A stretch of DNA of 64,000 nucleotides. Source: Apostichopus japonicus (Eukaryota > Echinodermata > Holothuroidea > Aspidochirotida > Stichopodidae). The notes below the pieces were generated by a model. The model saw only the letters and a list, made by a program, of their open reading frames with translations, was not told where the DNA came from and made no database searches. Location of the stretch: NCBI RefSeq assembly GCF_037975245.1, contig NC_092572.1:26088489-26152488 (forward strand), given 5' to 3'. Below are positions 23,186 through 35,586 of this stretch, in pieces. The translations under genes and the position numbers were made by a program. The number at the start of each line of letters is the position of its first letter. The first letter of the stretch is position 1.

Positions 23186-23327
23186 AGGCTGAAATTGATT
23201 TTTTTTTTAATTGGTCGTACGCCAAGATTCTTACAAATTTGTTTATTTATAAACACAATTCTTAAAAATATAAATTAAGAACTACGTGTAACAGAAAAGG
23301 AATGTCTGTAAGTTGTCCTGCTAGCGC

Positions 23328-23405
23328 GTGGCTTCTCCGAATTACAGTGAGATTAGTGAATGGCGAAGGGAGCTTCACAGGACGTGTGAAGTTGATCATA
23401 CTGTT
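23328..23405 (+). pseudogene. Relic of the four-Cys SRCR exon, copy 2
   Basis: This keeps an intact-looking acceptor (gaattacag) and the first ~65 bp of the exon 4 type (RLVNGEGSFTGRVKLI in translation), then breaks at the same point as copy 1 (gttgatcatactgttgc) and joins the caaagtta module. The shared junction shows that both relics descend from one deletion. The frame stays open to about 23558 but has no SRCR character beyond the junction. Confidence 0.7.
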
Positions 23406-23739
23406 GCCTACAAAGTTAAATACTATATGTATGCTTATGTAGATCTAAAAGAATCCCAACGGATTGACACCAGTGAAATTGTTTGCGTTCGTGGCGACAG
23501 ACCTATTACGATATATATCCGTATTAAATCCCAAAGATTGGGTCAAAATATTATTTGAGATTATATCTAAAAGAATTAATTATTAACTTATTTTATCATA
23601 CATTAGATGGGAAGTATAGCTAAGGAAAAATTTAAAAAAAAAACATGCTTTGTGGTATCTGGTCTTAATCCATTGTCTAAGGAAACCCGTCGTACGTTAT
23701 TTTGAAATGTTATTTCTGTAATATACTTACCTTTATCAG

Positions 23740-24051
23740 AAATACGACTAGTTGACGGCACCACAGATTATGAAGGCAGGATAGAAATCTTCATCAATGG
23801 TGCTTGGGGAACAATTTGTGATGACAACTGGGGCAAAGATGAAGCCGACGTAGTGTGTCGACAGCTTGGGTATAGTGCGGCTGTGGAAGCCGTATCTTCT
23901 GCGAGTTACGGAGAAGGAACTGGTGAAATCTGGTTGGATGATGTACAATGTATCGGATCCGAAGAACATATTTTGGCTTGTAATAACAGTGGTGTCGGTG
24001 AACACAACTGTGGTCATCATGAAGATGCTGGAGTGAAATGTGAAATTCCAG
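23740..24051 (+). CDS. SRCR exon 6 (six-Cys domain, first 312-bp type)
   Basis: Acceptor tatcag then AAATACG; donor CCAG|GTTAGA; 104 codons. It opens EIRLVDG, one residue more than the 309-bp type. Middle block YSAAVEAVSS, end [13 protein letters not shown]. It has CDDNW for CDDSW and GEHNC for GVHNC. The NNS in ACNNSG is a potential N-glycosylation site. The donor lacks the usual A at the third intron position. Confidence 0.92.
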
Positions 24052-24164
24052 GTTAGATCATTCTAAATTTAGCAGATATTTGAAATATAAACTGATTTTA
24101 AAATTTACGTTTAGTATGTTATATATGACTTAACTAGCAATTTCCTAAGGTACGATGTATCACT

Positions 24165-27100
24165 GCTGCTGCTGCTGTTTTGCCATAGTCCTCAAAGAAT
24201 CGTCGGCATTCTCTTGTGTGCCCTTGCTCTTGCCACGGCCATTTTTCCATCTGTCCACTTCCTGATGTTATCGATCCATCCTGTTTTCCTACGTCCTAGC
24301 CTGGCCTTCCCTTCTACTTCTCCTGCTACTGTCATCTGAATTAGGCTCTGATCGGCGCTTCCAATGTCCATACATGGACAGCTTCCCCTTCCTTAACTGG
24401 AGAAGTAGACCTTCCTCTTCTGAAACTCCTACTGGCGGAACCATGCATTTGTCTTTCTATCTTTCCAGCTGACCTGAAGCATTCTACGCCACACCCACAG
24501 CTCAAGTGATTCTATTTTCTTCGTGTCATTCTGTTTTAACGCCCAACTTTCTGCACCATAGAGAGCTACACTCCACACAAGAGATTTCATCAGCTGTTTC
24601 GTCAGTTTCAGGCTGATCTCTTTTGCCTTCCACAATCCAATTAGTTGGCTGGTGGCATCTCTTGCAATTGCCAACCTAGTACAAATCTCTGGTGTAGAGT
24701 CTCCATCAATCCTTACCATTGAGCCAAGGTATTTGAAGCTGTCTACCTAGTTCATTGCACTTCCGCCAAGAAAGATCTGTTCTTTGCTACCATGAACCAT
24801 AACATGACTTTTGGCTGAGTTGATATGGAGACCAAAGGTGTGGCTGCATTTCTCCAATTCTACTACTTGCTGTTCCAGTTCTGTTTTTGAGCGTGCAATC
24901 AGTGTGGTGTCATCAGCATAGCGGATATTCCATATTGCTCTTCCACCAACAATGCTACCCGATCTATCATCTAATGTCTCTTTCACCTGTCGCAAGATGG
25001 CTTCACCACAAGCATTGAAAAGCAAGGGGGACACAATGCAGCCCTGCCGAACTCCTTTCTCAAATGGAAACTAGTCTGTGTGGTCATCTCCGACTCTAAT
25101 AACTCCAGTAGCTTCTGAGTATAGTCTCCAGTAGCCAGACTAGGTGTTTAGGTGTGACATAATCCAAGAGAGTTTTCCACAGGACAGCGTGGTTGACTGT
25201 GTCAAAGGCTTTGCTGTAATCAACAAACATCAGCCACAGTTGTTGATCTTGTCTTTTCACTGTTTTCTCAATGATGTTACGTATGGTGAGGATAGCATCA
25301 GTTGTCCCTTTGCCGGCAACAAAACCACACTGCTCCTCAGCGATCTGCGGCATTACAAAGTGTGCTAACCTGCTACGAAAAGCTTCCAGCAGCACTTTAG
25401 AAGCGTGGCACAACAGACTGATGGTTCTATGCTTGGAGCAGTCCTGTGTACCTGGAACCTTTGGTAGGATTATTATTTCAGATTGTGTCCAGTCGCTTGG
25501 CCAAACACCAGTCTTCCAGATGTTATCACAAATTGTTTTCATGGCTTGTACTACTCTCCTCCTGCCTTTAACATTTCTCCAGAAGTCCCATCCAGACCAG
25601 CCGCTTTACCAACCTTCAGTTTCTTTATGGCTGCTCTAATTTCACTTGGCATAACTTTTGGTTCCCGTGCTTCTGGTGGATGTTCATCAGGAGTGTGCCC
25701 TGGTAGGTCTGAGCTAAAGAGTTGTGCGCCATACTCTAACCATCGGTCCTTGATCTTACCGGCTTCATAAAGCATCTCTTCATTCTTATCCTTGATACCA
25801 ATGCCTGGCTGGGGAGATCTCCTCCGACTAATCTGCCTTATCAGCTGGTAGGTACGCTTGGTATTTCCAGACCTGAATGATTGATCTGCCTCAGCACTCA
25901 AACTAGCCAACCACTTCCGTTTTGCCTTGCGACATGCTATCTTGACAGATTTGCATAGGTTTCTGTAATCTGCGCCTTGAAAGTTGGTTATCTTCGCTTG
26001 TCGTCTTTGGTCAATCAAGTGTTGGCAGTCTGGGTCATCTATCCATGGTTTCTCTGTCTTCCTTACAACCGGAAAATGTTCTTTTGTTGCTGAAGTTAGT
26101 ACATGTGCCCATACTGGCCATGTGACATCCTTGCCTTTTAGATGACCTTTGACACTGGATTCGAATGCAGCTGCAGTTACTGGATCTTTCAACTGTTCCA
26201 GATTTAGCTTGAGCTTCTTGGTAAGCAGTTTTTTGTTGTTCCAACTGCGTCCCTTCAGTATCACCAAACTAGTTGGTGGTCTGAACCACAGTCAGCACTG
26301 CGTAATGCCCGGCTATCCTTGCATTCTCTTCTGTCACGTAGCCTTATGGCAATGAAGTCAATCTGGTTCTTCCATTGACCTCCAGGGGAGCACCAAGTGT
26401 ACAACTGGTTCTTTCTGTGTTGAGAGCAGGTGTTTATAGCAATTAATTTGTTATCACTGAGCCAGTCAAGGAACATTTGCTTCCGGTCATTACCTTCTCC
26501 CACACCAAACTTTCCACAGGACATGTGCTGGCGATTTGCATCAATTTGAGCATTAAAATCTCCCATAACCACAAGACGATCTTTCTTTGGACAAACATCC
26601 ACTACCATTTGCAACATTGCATATATCGAAAGCACCTCATCATCTTCTGCCTCAGATATTGGCATGTAGACCTGGATGATTGTCATTGGCTGTGGCTTTG
26701 CATTGAGACGGATCACAATAAATCTATATGAAATTGGTAAACTTTCAGTGCAGTTTTGACAGTCTTTGGTGCTACAAGGAAACACACACCTCTTTGGTGA
26801 ACTTTGTCATCGCCTGTGTAGTAGAACATCCATCAATTTGTATTCACCTGTCCCGATGATGTCCATCTAAGTTCTGCAAGCCCTAGTACATCCAAACTCA
26901 AACGCTCTGATTCCATGCGGACCTGATGTAATTTACCAAAATCATTCAATGTACGGGCATTCCATGTTGCGATGTTTAGATATAGTTGACCTCTACCAGA
27001 AGTTGCCTGAGAAGTATCAGAACCATGCCTCTCAAATGAGTTTAAGCGTGGCTCGTCATTGTATGTCTCAGAGCTCCTATCTGGAATTGATCCTTCCCCA

Positions 27101-27536
27101 GTAGCTCTAGGAGCACGGTCAACCCTGGGGGTCCTAATTGCCAACTCCATAGCGTTCTGTTCATTATCACACATCTTTCAAAAACAAGAGAATTATAGAC
27201 TAATAATCCGCTGGGACGTCAAACCGCTACGGATGCAGCTGGCCGGAGCATACTATCAAGTACAACCGCCATTTTACGCACACCTACTACTGGTGCTGCT
27301 GCATGCCTTCAATACCGCAGAACGCCAAATCCGCCATGCAGACTGCTCCCAGCCCAACCAATGGGCCCGCTCGGTTTTATGGCGCCGACCGACCCGCCAG
27401 TCGCATTGTAGGTAATAATGGCTTCTAGTGTGCTTTTTATAGGACGTTAGCCTGGGACTGACTAACCCCACACACAGCCTCCCCACTCTGCCTGGATGCA
27501 GTCTAACGTCATACCCAAGACACCCGTCATATCCAA
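24165..27536 (-). mobile_element. RTE-like non-LTR retrotransposon, complete but decayed
   Basis: The same 11 bases, gatgtatcact, flank the element at 24154-24164 and 27537-27547, and the surrounding sequence matches the uninterrupted form in sister introns (acgattatgtcactaaatattcgc), so both ends are defined. The element lies on the minus strand, is about 3.37 kb and ends in a short CAG/CTG repeat (24164-24178), as RTE elements end in simple repeats. It carries an endonuclease followed by a reverse transcriptase with no gag-like first frame recognised. Confidence 0.8.
24429..27174 (-). pseudogene. Endonuclease/reverse-transcriptase frame of the RTE-like element, broken
   Basis: In order on the minus strand: endonuclease start (NIATWNARTLNDFGKLHQV, DVLGLAELRW, 26833-27174); endonuclease end (VVMGDFNAQI, GSDHQLVW, 26261-26785); linker (25551-26267); reverse transcriptase palm (QCGFVAGKGTTDAI, FVDYSKAFDTVNH, 25096-25542); catalytic YADDTTLIARS and thumb (24747-25034); tail (24429-24719). 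The pieces lie in different frames and at least one stop separates the last two, so several frameshifts and a nonsense change have killed it. The endonuclease type is that from which vertebrate CFDP2-like sequences derive. Confidence 0.8.
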
Positions 27537-28628
27537 GATGTATCACTAAATATTCGCAACTTGTTGATGGCAATGTTATGCCTTGTCAGTATTCATCATT
27601 AGTTACATTCCTTCTTCCTTCCTTAATAATATTTTAAAAGTTTCAATCAAAGACTTATATGAATTTTAACCACCGTGTTATTAAATTGGCTACGAGGGCA
27701 CACAAGGAGCAGACAACGTTAAATATAATATGGTATACCTATGTAAAATCTAAAAGAGGCCCTTCGGATTTACATCGTTTAAAGTGTGTGCGTTCGTGGC
27801 GACAGACCGGATACGACATATACCCGCATAAAATCCCACAGTGTGGATCCAAAATGTTATGATAGATTGTAACTAAACGAATTAATAATAAACTTATGTT
27901 ATCATAAGTTAGGCAGGAAATAAAATTGAGGAAAACAATGTCTAGAAAAATTAACCCTGTGGTATGTTGTACTGAAATTGCCTGATATCATTTTCTAAAT
28001 TTGCATTTGCTCGATTGGGGTTAAAGTGTCAATGATAAATCTCGTTCTGAATACACAAGGTACAGACCGTAATCTTCAAAGAAAAGTTTTATTTTAGGAA
28101 AGATATTCAAATCAAACTAATTCTGCATTTTCCATTAAGTTGCTATCATGTGACAATCAACAACAACCCCCTCCCTGCAAATACAAAATCATACACAAGC
28201 AATACCCAAATATATTTCAGTTAAATACCCCCTTTCATAGACTTTCTGTGTGCACATTACTGACTTTACAGGCTGTCGAGTTATTGTGTCGTTACAACTA
28301 ATTCCTTCCTCAAGCTGTCGTGGAATATTAATGTTTTAATGCAGGAAATAAATGTAAACTTCAAAACACAAAAACAATCGATATGAGAGAATATGAGTCC
28401 TATCAACAGGAAAACGCTTAAGGCATGTGGCACATAACAAATTTCTGAACATCATTTTAGAAAAGAAAACATTAGATACTTTTTGTTATCAAGCTGCGTT
28501 CAAGTCATCATTAGTTATCGTAGACCAAGTCTGTTTGGGCAAGCATAATTATTGAATACATCGCCTCAAAAAAACAGTCGTACGTTATTTTGAAATGTTA
28601 TTTTTGTAAAATATTTACCTTTTATCAG

Positions 28629-28940
28629 AAGTACGACTAGTCGACGGCACCACAGATTATGAAGGCAGGATAGAAATCTTCACAAACGGTGCTTGGGGAA
28701 CAATTTGTGATGACAGCTGGGGCAAAGATGAAGCCGACGTAGTGTGTCGACAGCTTGGGTTTACTGGGGCGGAGGCAGCAACTAGTTCTGCGAGTTACGG
28801 AGAAGGAACTGGTGAAATCTGGTTGGATGATGTACAATGTATCGGATTCGAAGAACATATCTTGGCTTGTAATAACAGTGGTGTCGGTATACACAACTGT
28901 GGTCATAGTGAAGATGCTGGAGTAAAATGTGACATTCCAG
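28629..28940 (+). CDS. SRCR exon 7 (six-Cys, 312-bp type)
   Basis: Acceptor tatcagaag: splicing after either AG keeps frame and adds or removes one Glu. Donor CCAG|GTAAGA. Middle block [10 protein letters not shown] (the alternative to YSAAVEAVSS), [15 protein letters not shown] with an NNS sequon, [19 protein letters not shown]. The Thr in IEIFTNGAW is unique in the array. From here exons recur every 1.64-1.68 kb. Confidence 0.92.
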
Positions 28941-30304
28941 GTAAGATCATTCTAAATATAGCAGATATTCTAATTATAAATTGATTTTAAAATTTAAGGT
29001 TAGTATGTTAGATATGCTTATATCTAATCATGTAACAAACTGACTTCAATATGACTTAAATAGCAATTTCCTAAATTACGATCAGGTCACTAAATATTCG
29101 CAACTTTATTGATGGCAATATTATGCCTTGTCAGTAATCATTATTAGTTACATTCCTTCTTCCTTCCTGAATACTACTGTTAAAGTTTCAATCAAAGACT
29201 GACATGAATTTTAACCACCTTGTTAGTAAAATGGCTACGAGAGCACATACGGAGCAGACTACGTTAAATATAAATATGTATACTTATGTAACATTTTAAA
29301 GAGGCACTTCGGATTCACACCGTTTAAAGTGTGTGCGTTCGTGGCGACAGACCAGATATAATATATAACCGCATTATATCCCAAAGAGTGGGTCAAAATC
29401 TTATTATAGATTGTAACTAACGAATTAACTATAAACCTACGTTATTATAAGTTAGGTAATATATCTATAGTTTAGTAAAGGAAAACAATATCTAGTAAAA
29501 GTTACCTTGTGATATGTTGTACTGGAATTTCCTGAAATCAGCGAGCAGTTTAAGTACTAACAGGAGACAAATAAAACCATAACTCCCTTCTCTAATTTTG
29601 AACGTGCATGTTTGGGGTTAAAGTGTCAACGATTACTTTCGTTCTGAATACACAAGGGAGAGGCCGTAATGTTCAAAGAAAAGTTTTATTTCAGGAAAGT
29701 TATTCAAGTCAAGACTATTTCTGCTTTTTCCCTTAAGTTACTATGATGTGACAATCAACAACAACCCACCCCCCGCCCCCCCCCCCCCAAAAAGCACATC
29801 AGACACACATGCCACACTCAAATGTATTTCAGTTTAATTCACCCTTTCCGATGAGTATTAAATTCATTTAAGTCTTATGTCAAATACATGATGACAAAGC
29901 TTGGTCATTCAACCAGACTTTCTCTGTACATACTGCTGATTTTACAAGCTGTCGAGTTATTGTGTCGTTTAAACGCATTCCTTCTTCAAGCTGTCGTGGA
30001 ATATTAATGTTTTCCTGCAGGAAATAAATGTAAACTTCTAAGCACAAAAACAATCGATATGAGAGAATATGAGTCCTATCAACTGGAAAACGCTTAAGAC
30101 ATGTGGCACATAACAAAAATCTGGATATCATTTTAGAAAAGAAAATATTAGATACTTTTTGTTATCAAGCTGCGTTCAAGTCGTCATTAGTTGTCGTAGA
30201 CCAAGTCTGTTTGGGCAAGCTTAATTATTGCATACATCGCCTCAGAAAACCAGTCGTACGTTATTTTGAAATGTTATTTTTGTAAAATATTTACCTTTTA
30301 TCAG

Positions 30305-30616
30305 AAATACGACTAGTTGACGGCACCACAGTTTTTGAAGGCAGGATAGAAATCTTTTTAAACGGTGATTGGGGAACAATTTGTGATGAAAACTGGGGCA
30401 AAGATGAAGCCGACGTAGTGTGTCGACAGCTTGGGTATAGTGCTGCTGTGGAAGCCGTATCTTCTGCGAGTTACGGAGAAGGAACTGGTGAAATCTGGTT
30501 GGATGATGTACAATGTATCGGATCCGAAGAACATATCTTGGCTTGTAATAACAGTGGTGTCGGTGTACACAACTGTGGGCATAGTGAAGATGCTAGAGTA
30601 AAATGTAAAATTCCAG
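30305..30616 (+). CDS. SRCR exon 8 (six-Cys, 312-bp type)
   Basis: Acceptor tatcag then AAATACG (single AG); donor CCAG|GTTAGA. It differs from the array consensus at TTVFEGR, NGDWGTICDENW and EDARVKCKIPG: the acidic CDD becomes CDE and the normally fixed Gly of DAGVKC is Arg. Middle block YSAAVEAVSS; NNS sequon present. The change in AGVKC may disturb the end of the fold but the six cysteines remain. Confidence 0.9.
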
Positions 30617-31953
30617 GTTAGATCATTCTAAATTTAGCAGATATTTGAAATATAAATTGAGTTTGAAGTTAACGTTTATTATGTAAGATATGATTATATC
30701 TAATCATGTGACAAAATGACTTCAACATGACTTAACTAGCAATTTCCTAAGGTACGATTATGTCACTATTTCGCAACTTGTTGATGGCAATATTATGCCT
30801 TGTCAGTATTCATCATTAGTTACATTCCTTCTTCCTTCCTGAATAATGTTGTTAAAGTTCCAATCAAAGAGTGATATGAATTTTAACCACCTTGTTAGTA
30901 AAATGGTTACGAGAGCACACACGGAGCAGACTAAGTTTTATATATAAATGTATTATGTAAGATCCGAAAGAGGTCTTTCGGATTCACACCGTTTAAAGTG
31001 TGTGCTTTCGTGGCGACAGACCGGATACGACATATACCCGCATAATATCCCAAATTGTGGGTCAAAATTTATCAAAGATTGTAAACTAACGAATTAAGTA
31101 TAACTAACGTCATCATAATTTAGGTAGCAAATATCGTTAAGGAAAACAATATCTAGAAAAACTTACCCTGTGGTATGTTGTGCTGGAAGGGCCTGAAAGC
31201 TGCAAGCAGTTTTATTACTAACAGGAGACAAATTAAACCGAAACTCCATTCTGGTCTTATTTTGAACGTGCTCGCTTGGGTTAACGTGTCAATGATTACT
31301 TTCGTTATGAATACACAAGGTAAAGACCGTAATCATCAAAGAGAAGTTTTATTTCAGGAAAGATATTCAAGTCAAGACTAATTATGCTTGTTCACTAAAG
31401 TTACTACCATGTGACAATTAACAACAACCCGCTCCCCCCTATCACCATAAAAATAAGACACACAAGCAGCACCCAAATGTATTTTAGTTTGATACCCCCT
31501 TTCCTAGGAGCATTAAATTCCATTAAGTCTTGTGTCAAATACGTGATGACAAAGGTTGGTCATTCTGGTTCATTTCATATTGCTGACTTTATAAGCTGCC
31601 GAGTTATTGTGTAGTTACAGCTCATTCCTTCTTCAAGCTGTCGTGGAAAATTAATGTTTAATGCAGGAATAAATGTTAACTTCAAAACACTATCACATAC
31701 CATTTGAGAGAAATTTAGTCATATCAAGTGGGAAACGCTTGAGGTAAGTGGCACATAATAAAAATCAGAATATCATTATAGCAACAACAACAAAATCAGA
31801 TTATTTTTGTGATCAAGCTACGTTCAAGTTGTCATTAGTTGTCGTAGACCAAGTCTGTTTGGGCAAAGCATAATTATAACATACACCGCCTCAGAAAAAG
31901 AGTCGTACGTTATTTTGAAATGTTATTTTTGTAAAATATTTACCTTTTATCAG

Positions 31954-32265
31954 AAATACGACTAGTTGACGGCACCACGGTTTTTGAAGGCAGGATAGAA
32001 ATCTTTTTAAACGGTGCTTGGGGAACAATTTGTGATGACAGCTGGGGAAAAGATGAAGCCGACGTAGCGTGTCGACAGCTTGGGTTTACTGCGGCGGAGG
32101 CAGCAACTAGTTCTGCGAGTTATGGGCAAGGAACTGGTAAAATCTGGTTGGAAGATGTACAATGTATCGGATTCGAAGAACATATTTTGGCTTGTAATAA
32201 CAGTGGTGTCGGTGTACACAACTGTGGTCATAGTGAAGATGCTGGAGTAATATGTGAAATTCCAG
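31954..32265 (+). CDS. SRCR exon 9 (six-Cys, 312-bp type)
   Basis: Acceptor tatcag then AAATACG; donor CCAG|GTAAGA. It shares TTVFEGR with exons 8 and 11. Unique features are YGQGTGKIWLEDVQC and AGVICEIPG. Middle block [17 protein letters not shown] as in exons 7, 12, 18 and 24; NNS sequon present. Confidence 0.92.
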
Positions 32266-33614
32266 GTAAGATCATTCTAAATATAGCAGATATTTGAAAT
32301 ATCAATTGAGGTAAGAGTTAACTTGTAGTATGTTAGATATGATTGTATCTAATCATGTGACAAAATTATTGCAACATTAGTTAACTAGCAATTTCCTAAG
32401 GTACGATTATGCCACTATATATTCGCAACTTGTTGATGGCATTATTATGTCTGTCAGTATTCATAATAAGTTACATTCCTTCTTATTTCCTGATTAAAAT
32501 TTGTAAAGTTTGATTTGAATTTTAAGAGTGATATGAATTTTAACCACCGTGTTAGTAAAATGGCTACGAGAGCACACACGGAGCAGACAACGTTAACAAT
32601 AATAATGTTTACCTATGTAAAATCTAAAAGAGGCTCGGCGGATTTACATCGTTTAAAGTGTGTGCGTTCGTGGCGACAGACCGGATACGACAAATACCCG
32701 CATAATATCCCAAAGAGTGGGACAAAATCTTGTTATAGTTCGTAACTGAACGAATTAATTATAAACTAACGTTACCATAAGTAAGGTAGAAAAAAGTTGA
32801 GGTAAACAATAACTAAAAGAATTTACCCTGTGGTATGTTGAACTAGAAGTGTCTGAAAACAGCGAGCAGTTTTAGTACTCATAGGGAAAAAAAAAACCGT
32901 TGCTCCCTTCTGGTCTAATTTTGCACGTGCTCGCTTGGGATTAAAGTGTCAATGATGACTTTTGTTCTGAATACACAAGGTAGAAACTCTAATCTTCAAA
33001 GAGAAGTTTTATTTCCGGAAAGATATTCAAGTCAAACCTAATTTGGCTTTGTCACTAAAGTAACTTTCATGTGACAATCAACAACAACCGCCCCCCCCCC
33101 GAAAAAAAAAATCACACACACAAGTAGTACCCAAGTATATTTCAATTAAATACTCCCTGTCCTAGGAGTATGAAATTCTTTCAAGTCTTGTGTCAAATAC
33201 ATGATGACAAAGCTTGGTCATTCTACCAGACTTTCTGTGTGCATATTGCTGACTTTACATCCTGTCGAGTTATGGTGTCGTTACAAATCATTCCTTCTTC
33301 AAGCTGTCGTGGAATAGTAATGTTTAATGCAGGGAATAAATAAAAGCTTCAACACACAATCACATATCATTTGAGAGAATTTGAGTCCTATCAACTGGAA
33401 AATGCTTGAGGCATGTGGCAAATAATATAAATCAGAATATCATCATACAATAAAGTATCAGATTGTTTTTGTTATCGAGTCACGTTTAAGTCGTCATTAG
33501 TTGTCGTAGACCAAGTTTGTTTGGGCAAGCATATTTATAAAATACATCGACTCAGAAAACCAGTCGTACGTTATTTTGAAATGTTATATTTGTAAAATAT
33601 TTACCTTTTTTCAG

Positions 33615-33926
33615 AAATACGACTAGTCGACGGCACCACAGATTATGAAGGCAGGATAGAAATCTTCTTAAACGGTGCTTGGGGAACAATTTGTGATGAC
33701 AGCTGGGGCAAAGATGAAGCCGACGTAGTGTGTCGACAGCTTGGGTATAGTGCTGCTGTGGAAGCCGTATCTTCTGCGAGTTACGGAGAAAGAACTGGTG
33801 AAATCTGGTTGGATGATGTACAATGTATCGGATCCGAAGAATATATTTTGGCATGTAATAACAGTGGTTTCGGTGTACACAACTGTGGTCATCATGATGA
33901 TGTTGGAGTGAAATGTGGAAGTGAAA
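33615..33926 (+). CDS. SRCR exon 10 (six-Cys, 312-bp type)
   Basis: Acceptor tttcag then AAATACG; donor GAAA|GTAAGA, so the junction codon with exon 11 is AAA (Lys). Middle block YSAAVEAVSS; end HHDDVGVKCGSES, the second C-terminal type. GERTGE replaces GEGTGE, EEYILAC replaces EEHILAC, and SGFGVHNC replaces SGVGVHNC. Confidence 0.92.
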
Positions 33927-35274
33927 GTAAGATCATTCTAAATTAAGCAAATATTTGAAATTAAAATTAAGGTTAGACTTAACGTTTGGTATGTTATATA
34001 TGATTGTATCTAATCATGTGACAAAATGACTTCAACATAACTTCACTAGCAATTTTCTAAGGTACGATTATGCCACTTAATATTCACAACTTGTTGATGG
34101 CATAACTATGCCTTGTTATATTATTGAAAGTGTTATTAAATTATTTTGAATGTTGCAATCAAAGACTGATATAAATTTTTAACCACCGTGTTAGTAAAAT
34201 GGCTAAGAGAGCACACACGGAGCAGCCAAAGTTAAATATAACAATGCATACCTATGTAAGATCTAAAAAGGCCCTTTGGATTAACACCGTTTAAAGTTTG
34301 TGCGCTCGTGGCGACAGACCGGATACGACATTTACCCGTATTATATCCCAAAGAGTCGGTCAAAATCTTATCAAAGATTGTAACTAACGAATTAATTATA
34401 AACTTACGTTATCATAAGCTAGGTAGGAAATATAGTTGAGAAAACCAATATCTAAAAAAGTTACCCTGTGGTATGTTGTACTGGAAGAGCCTCAAATCAG
34501 CAAGCAGTTTTAGTACTAATAGGAGACCAATAAAACCGTTGCTCCATACTGGTCTAATTTTGCATGTGCTTCCTTGGGGTTAAAATGTCAACGGTGACTT
34601 TTGTTCTGAATACACAAGGTAGAGACCGTGATCTTCAATGAGAAATTTTATTTCAGGAAAGATATTCAAGTCAAGACTAATTCTGCTTTTTTCAATAAAG
34701 TTACTACCATGTGACAATCAACAACAACCCCCTCACCCCCCCCACACAAAAAAATAAATAAAAAAATCACACACACAAGCAGTACCGAAATATTTTTCAG
34801 TTACTTGCCACCTTTCCTAGGAGTATGAAATTAATCTTTTCAAGCCTTGTGTCAAATACGTGATGACAAAGCTTGGTCATTCTACCAGACATTCTGTGTG
34901 CATATTGCTAACTTTACAAGCTGTCCAGTAATTGTGTCTTAACAACTCATTCCTTCTTCGAGCTGTCGTGGAATATTAATGTTTAATGCAGGAAATAAAT
35001 GTAAACTTCACAACACAATAACATACCATTTGAGTCAATTTGAGTCCTATCACCTTGAAAACGCTTAAGGTAGGTGGCATATAACAACAATCAAAATGTA
35101 ATCATACAACAGAAAAATATCAGATTATTTTTGTTATCAAGCTGCGTTCAAGTCGTCATTAGTTGTGGTAGACCAAGTATGTTTGGGACGCATAATTATT
35201 GAATACATCGCCTCAGAAACCAGTCGACCGTTTTTTTGAAATGTTATTTTTGTAAAATATTTACCTTTTATCAG

Positions 35275-35586
35275 AAATACGACTAGTTGACGGCACCACA
35301 GTTTTTGAAGGCAGGATAGAAATCTTCTTAAAAGGTGCTTGGGGAACAATTTGTGATGACAGCTGGGGAAAAGATGAAGCCGACGTAGTGTGTCGACAGC
35401 TTGGGTTTACTGCGGCGGAGGCAGCAACTGTTTCTGCGAGTTACGGAGAAGGAACTGGTGAAATCTGGTTGGATGATGTACAATGTATCGGATCCGAAGA
35501 ACATATCATGGCTTGTTATAACGGTGATGTCGGTGTACACAACTGTGGTCATCATGAAGATGCTGGAGTAAAATGTGAAATTCCAG
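35275..35586 (+). CDS. SRCR exon 11 (six-Cys, 312-bp type)
   Basis: Acceptor tatcag then AAATACG; donor CCAG|GTAAGA. TTVFEGR and FLKGAWG at the start, [16 protein letters not shown] in the middle, EEHIMACYNGDVGVHNC (no NNS sequon), end [13 protein letters not shown]. The combination of VF start, FTAA middle and HHEDAG end is an example of the mosaic structure. Confidence 0.92.

Larger units (their letters stand above)
22556..23739. other. Intron 6a (between SRCR exons 5 and 6), shortened
   Basis: It holds a hAT-like MITE (22632-22908), the remaining 3' part of a SINE (22917-23185), the second four-Cys exon relic (23328-23405) and a collapsed set of standard modules. The interval from the ggtatgttg module to the pre-exon module is largely deleted near 23650-23680, which makes this the shortest long intron. 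Confidence 0.65.
24052..28628. other. Intron 7 (exons 6 to 7), enlarged by an RTE-like insertion
   Basis: Without the 3.4 kb insertion (24165-27536) it reads as a normal core intron: post-exon segment, aaccaccgtgttatt module at about 27667, gtggtatgttgtactg near 27961, C-rich tract near 28163, gctgactttacagg module near 28258 and the pre-exon sequence. Confidence 0.75.

Noticed and set aside
24052-24057. Stop codon right after SRCR exon 6 (CCA GGT TAG), as an end of the gene.
   Set aside because: The TAG lies inside the donor GTTAGA used by exons 6, 8, 20 and 23; the array continues in phase beyond it and no terminal-exon features follow.
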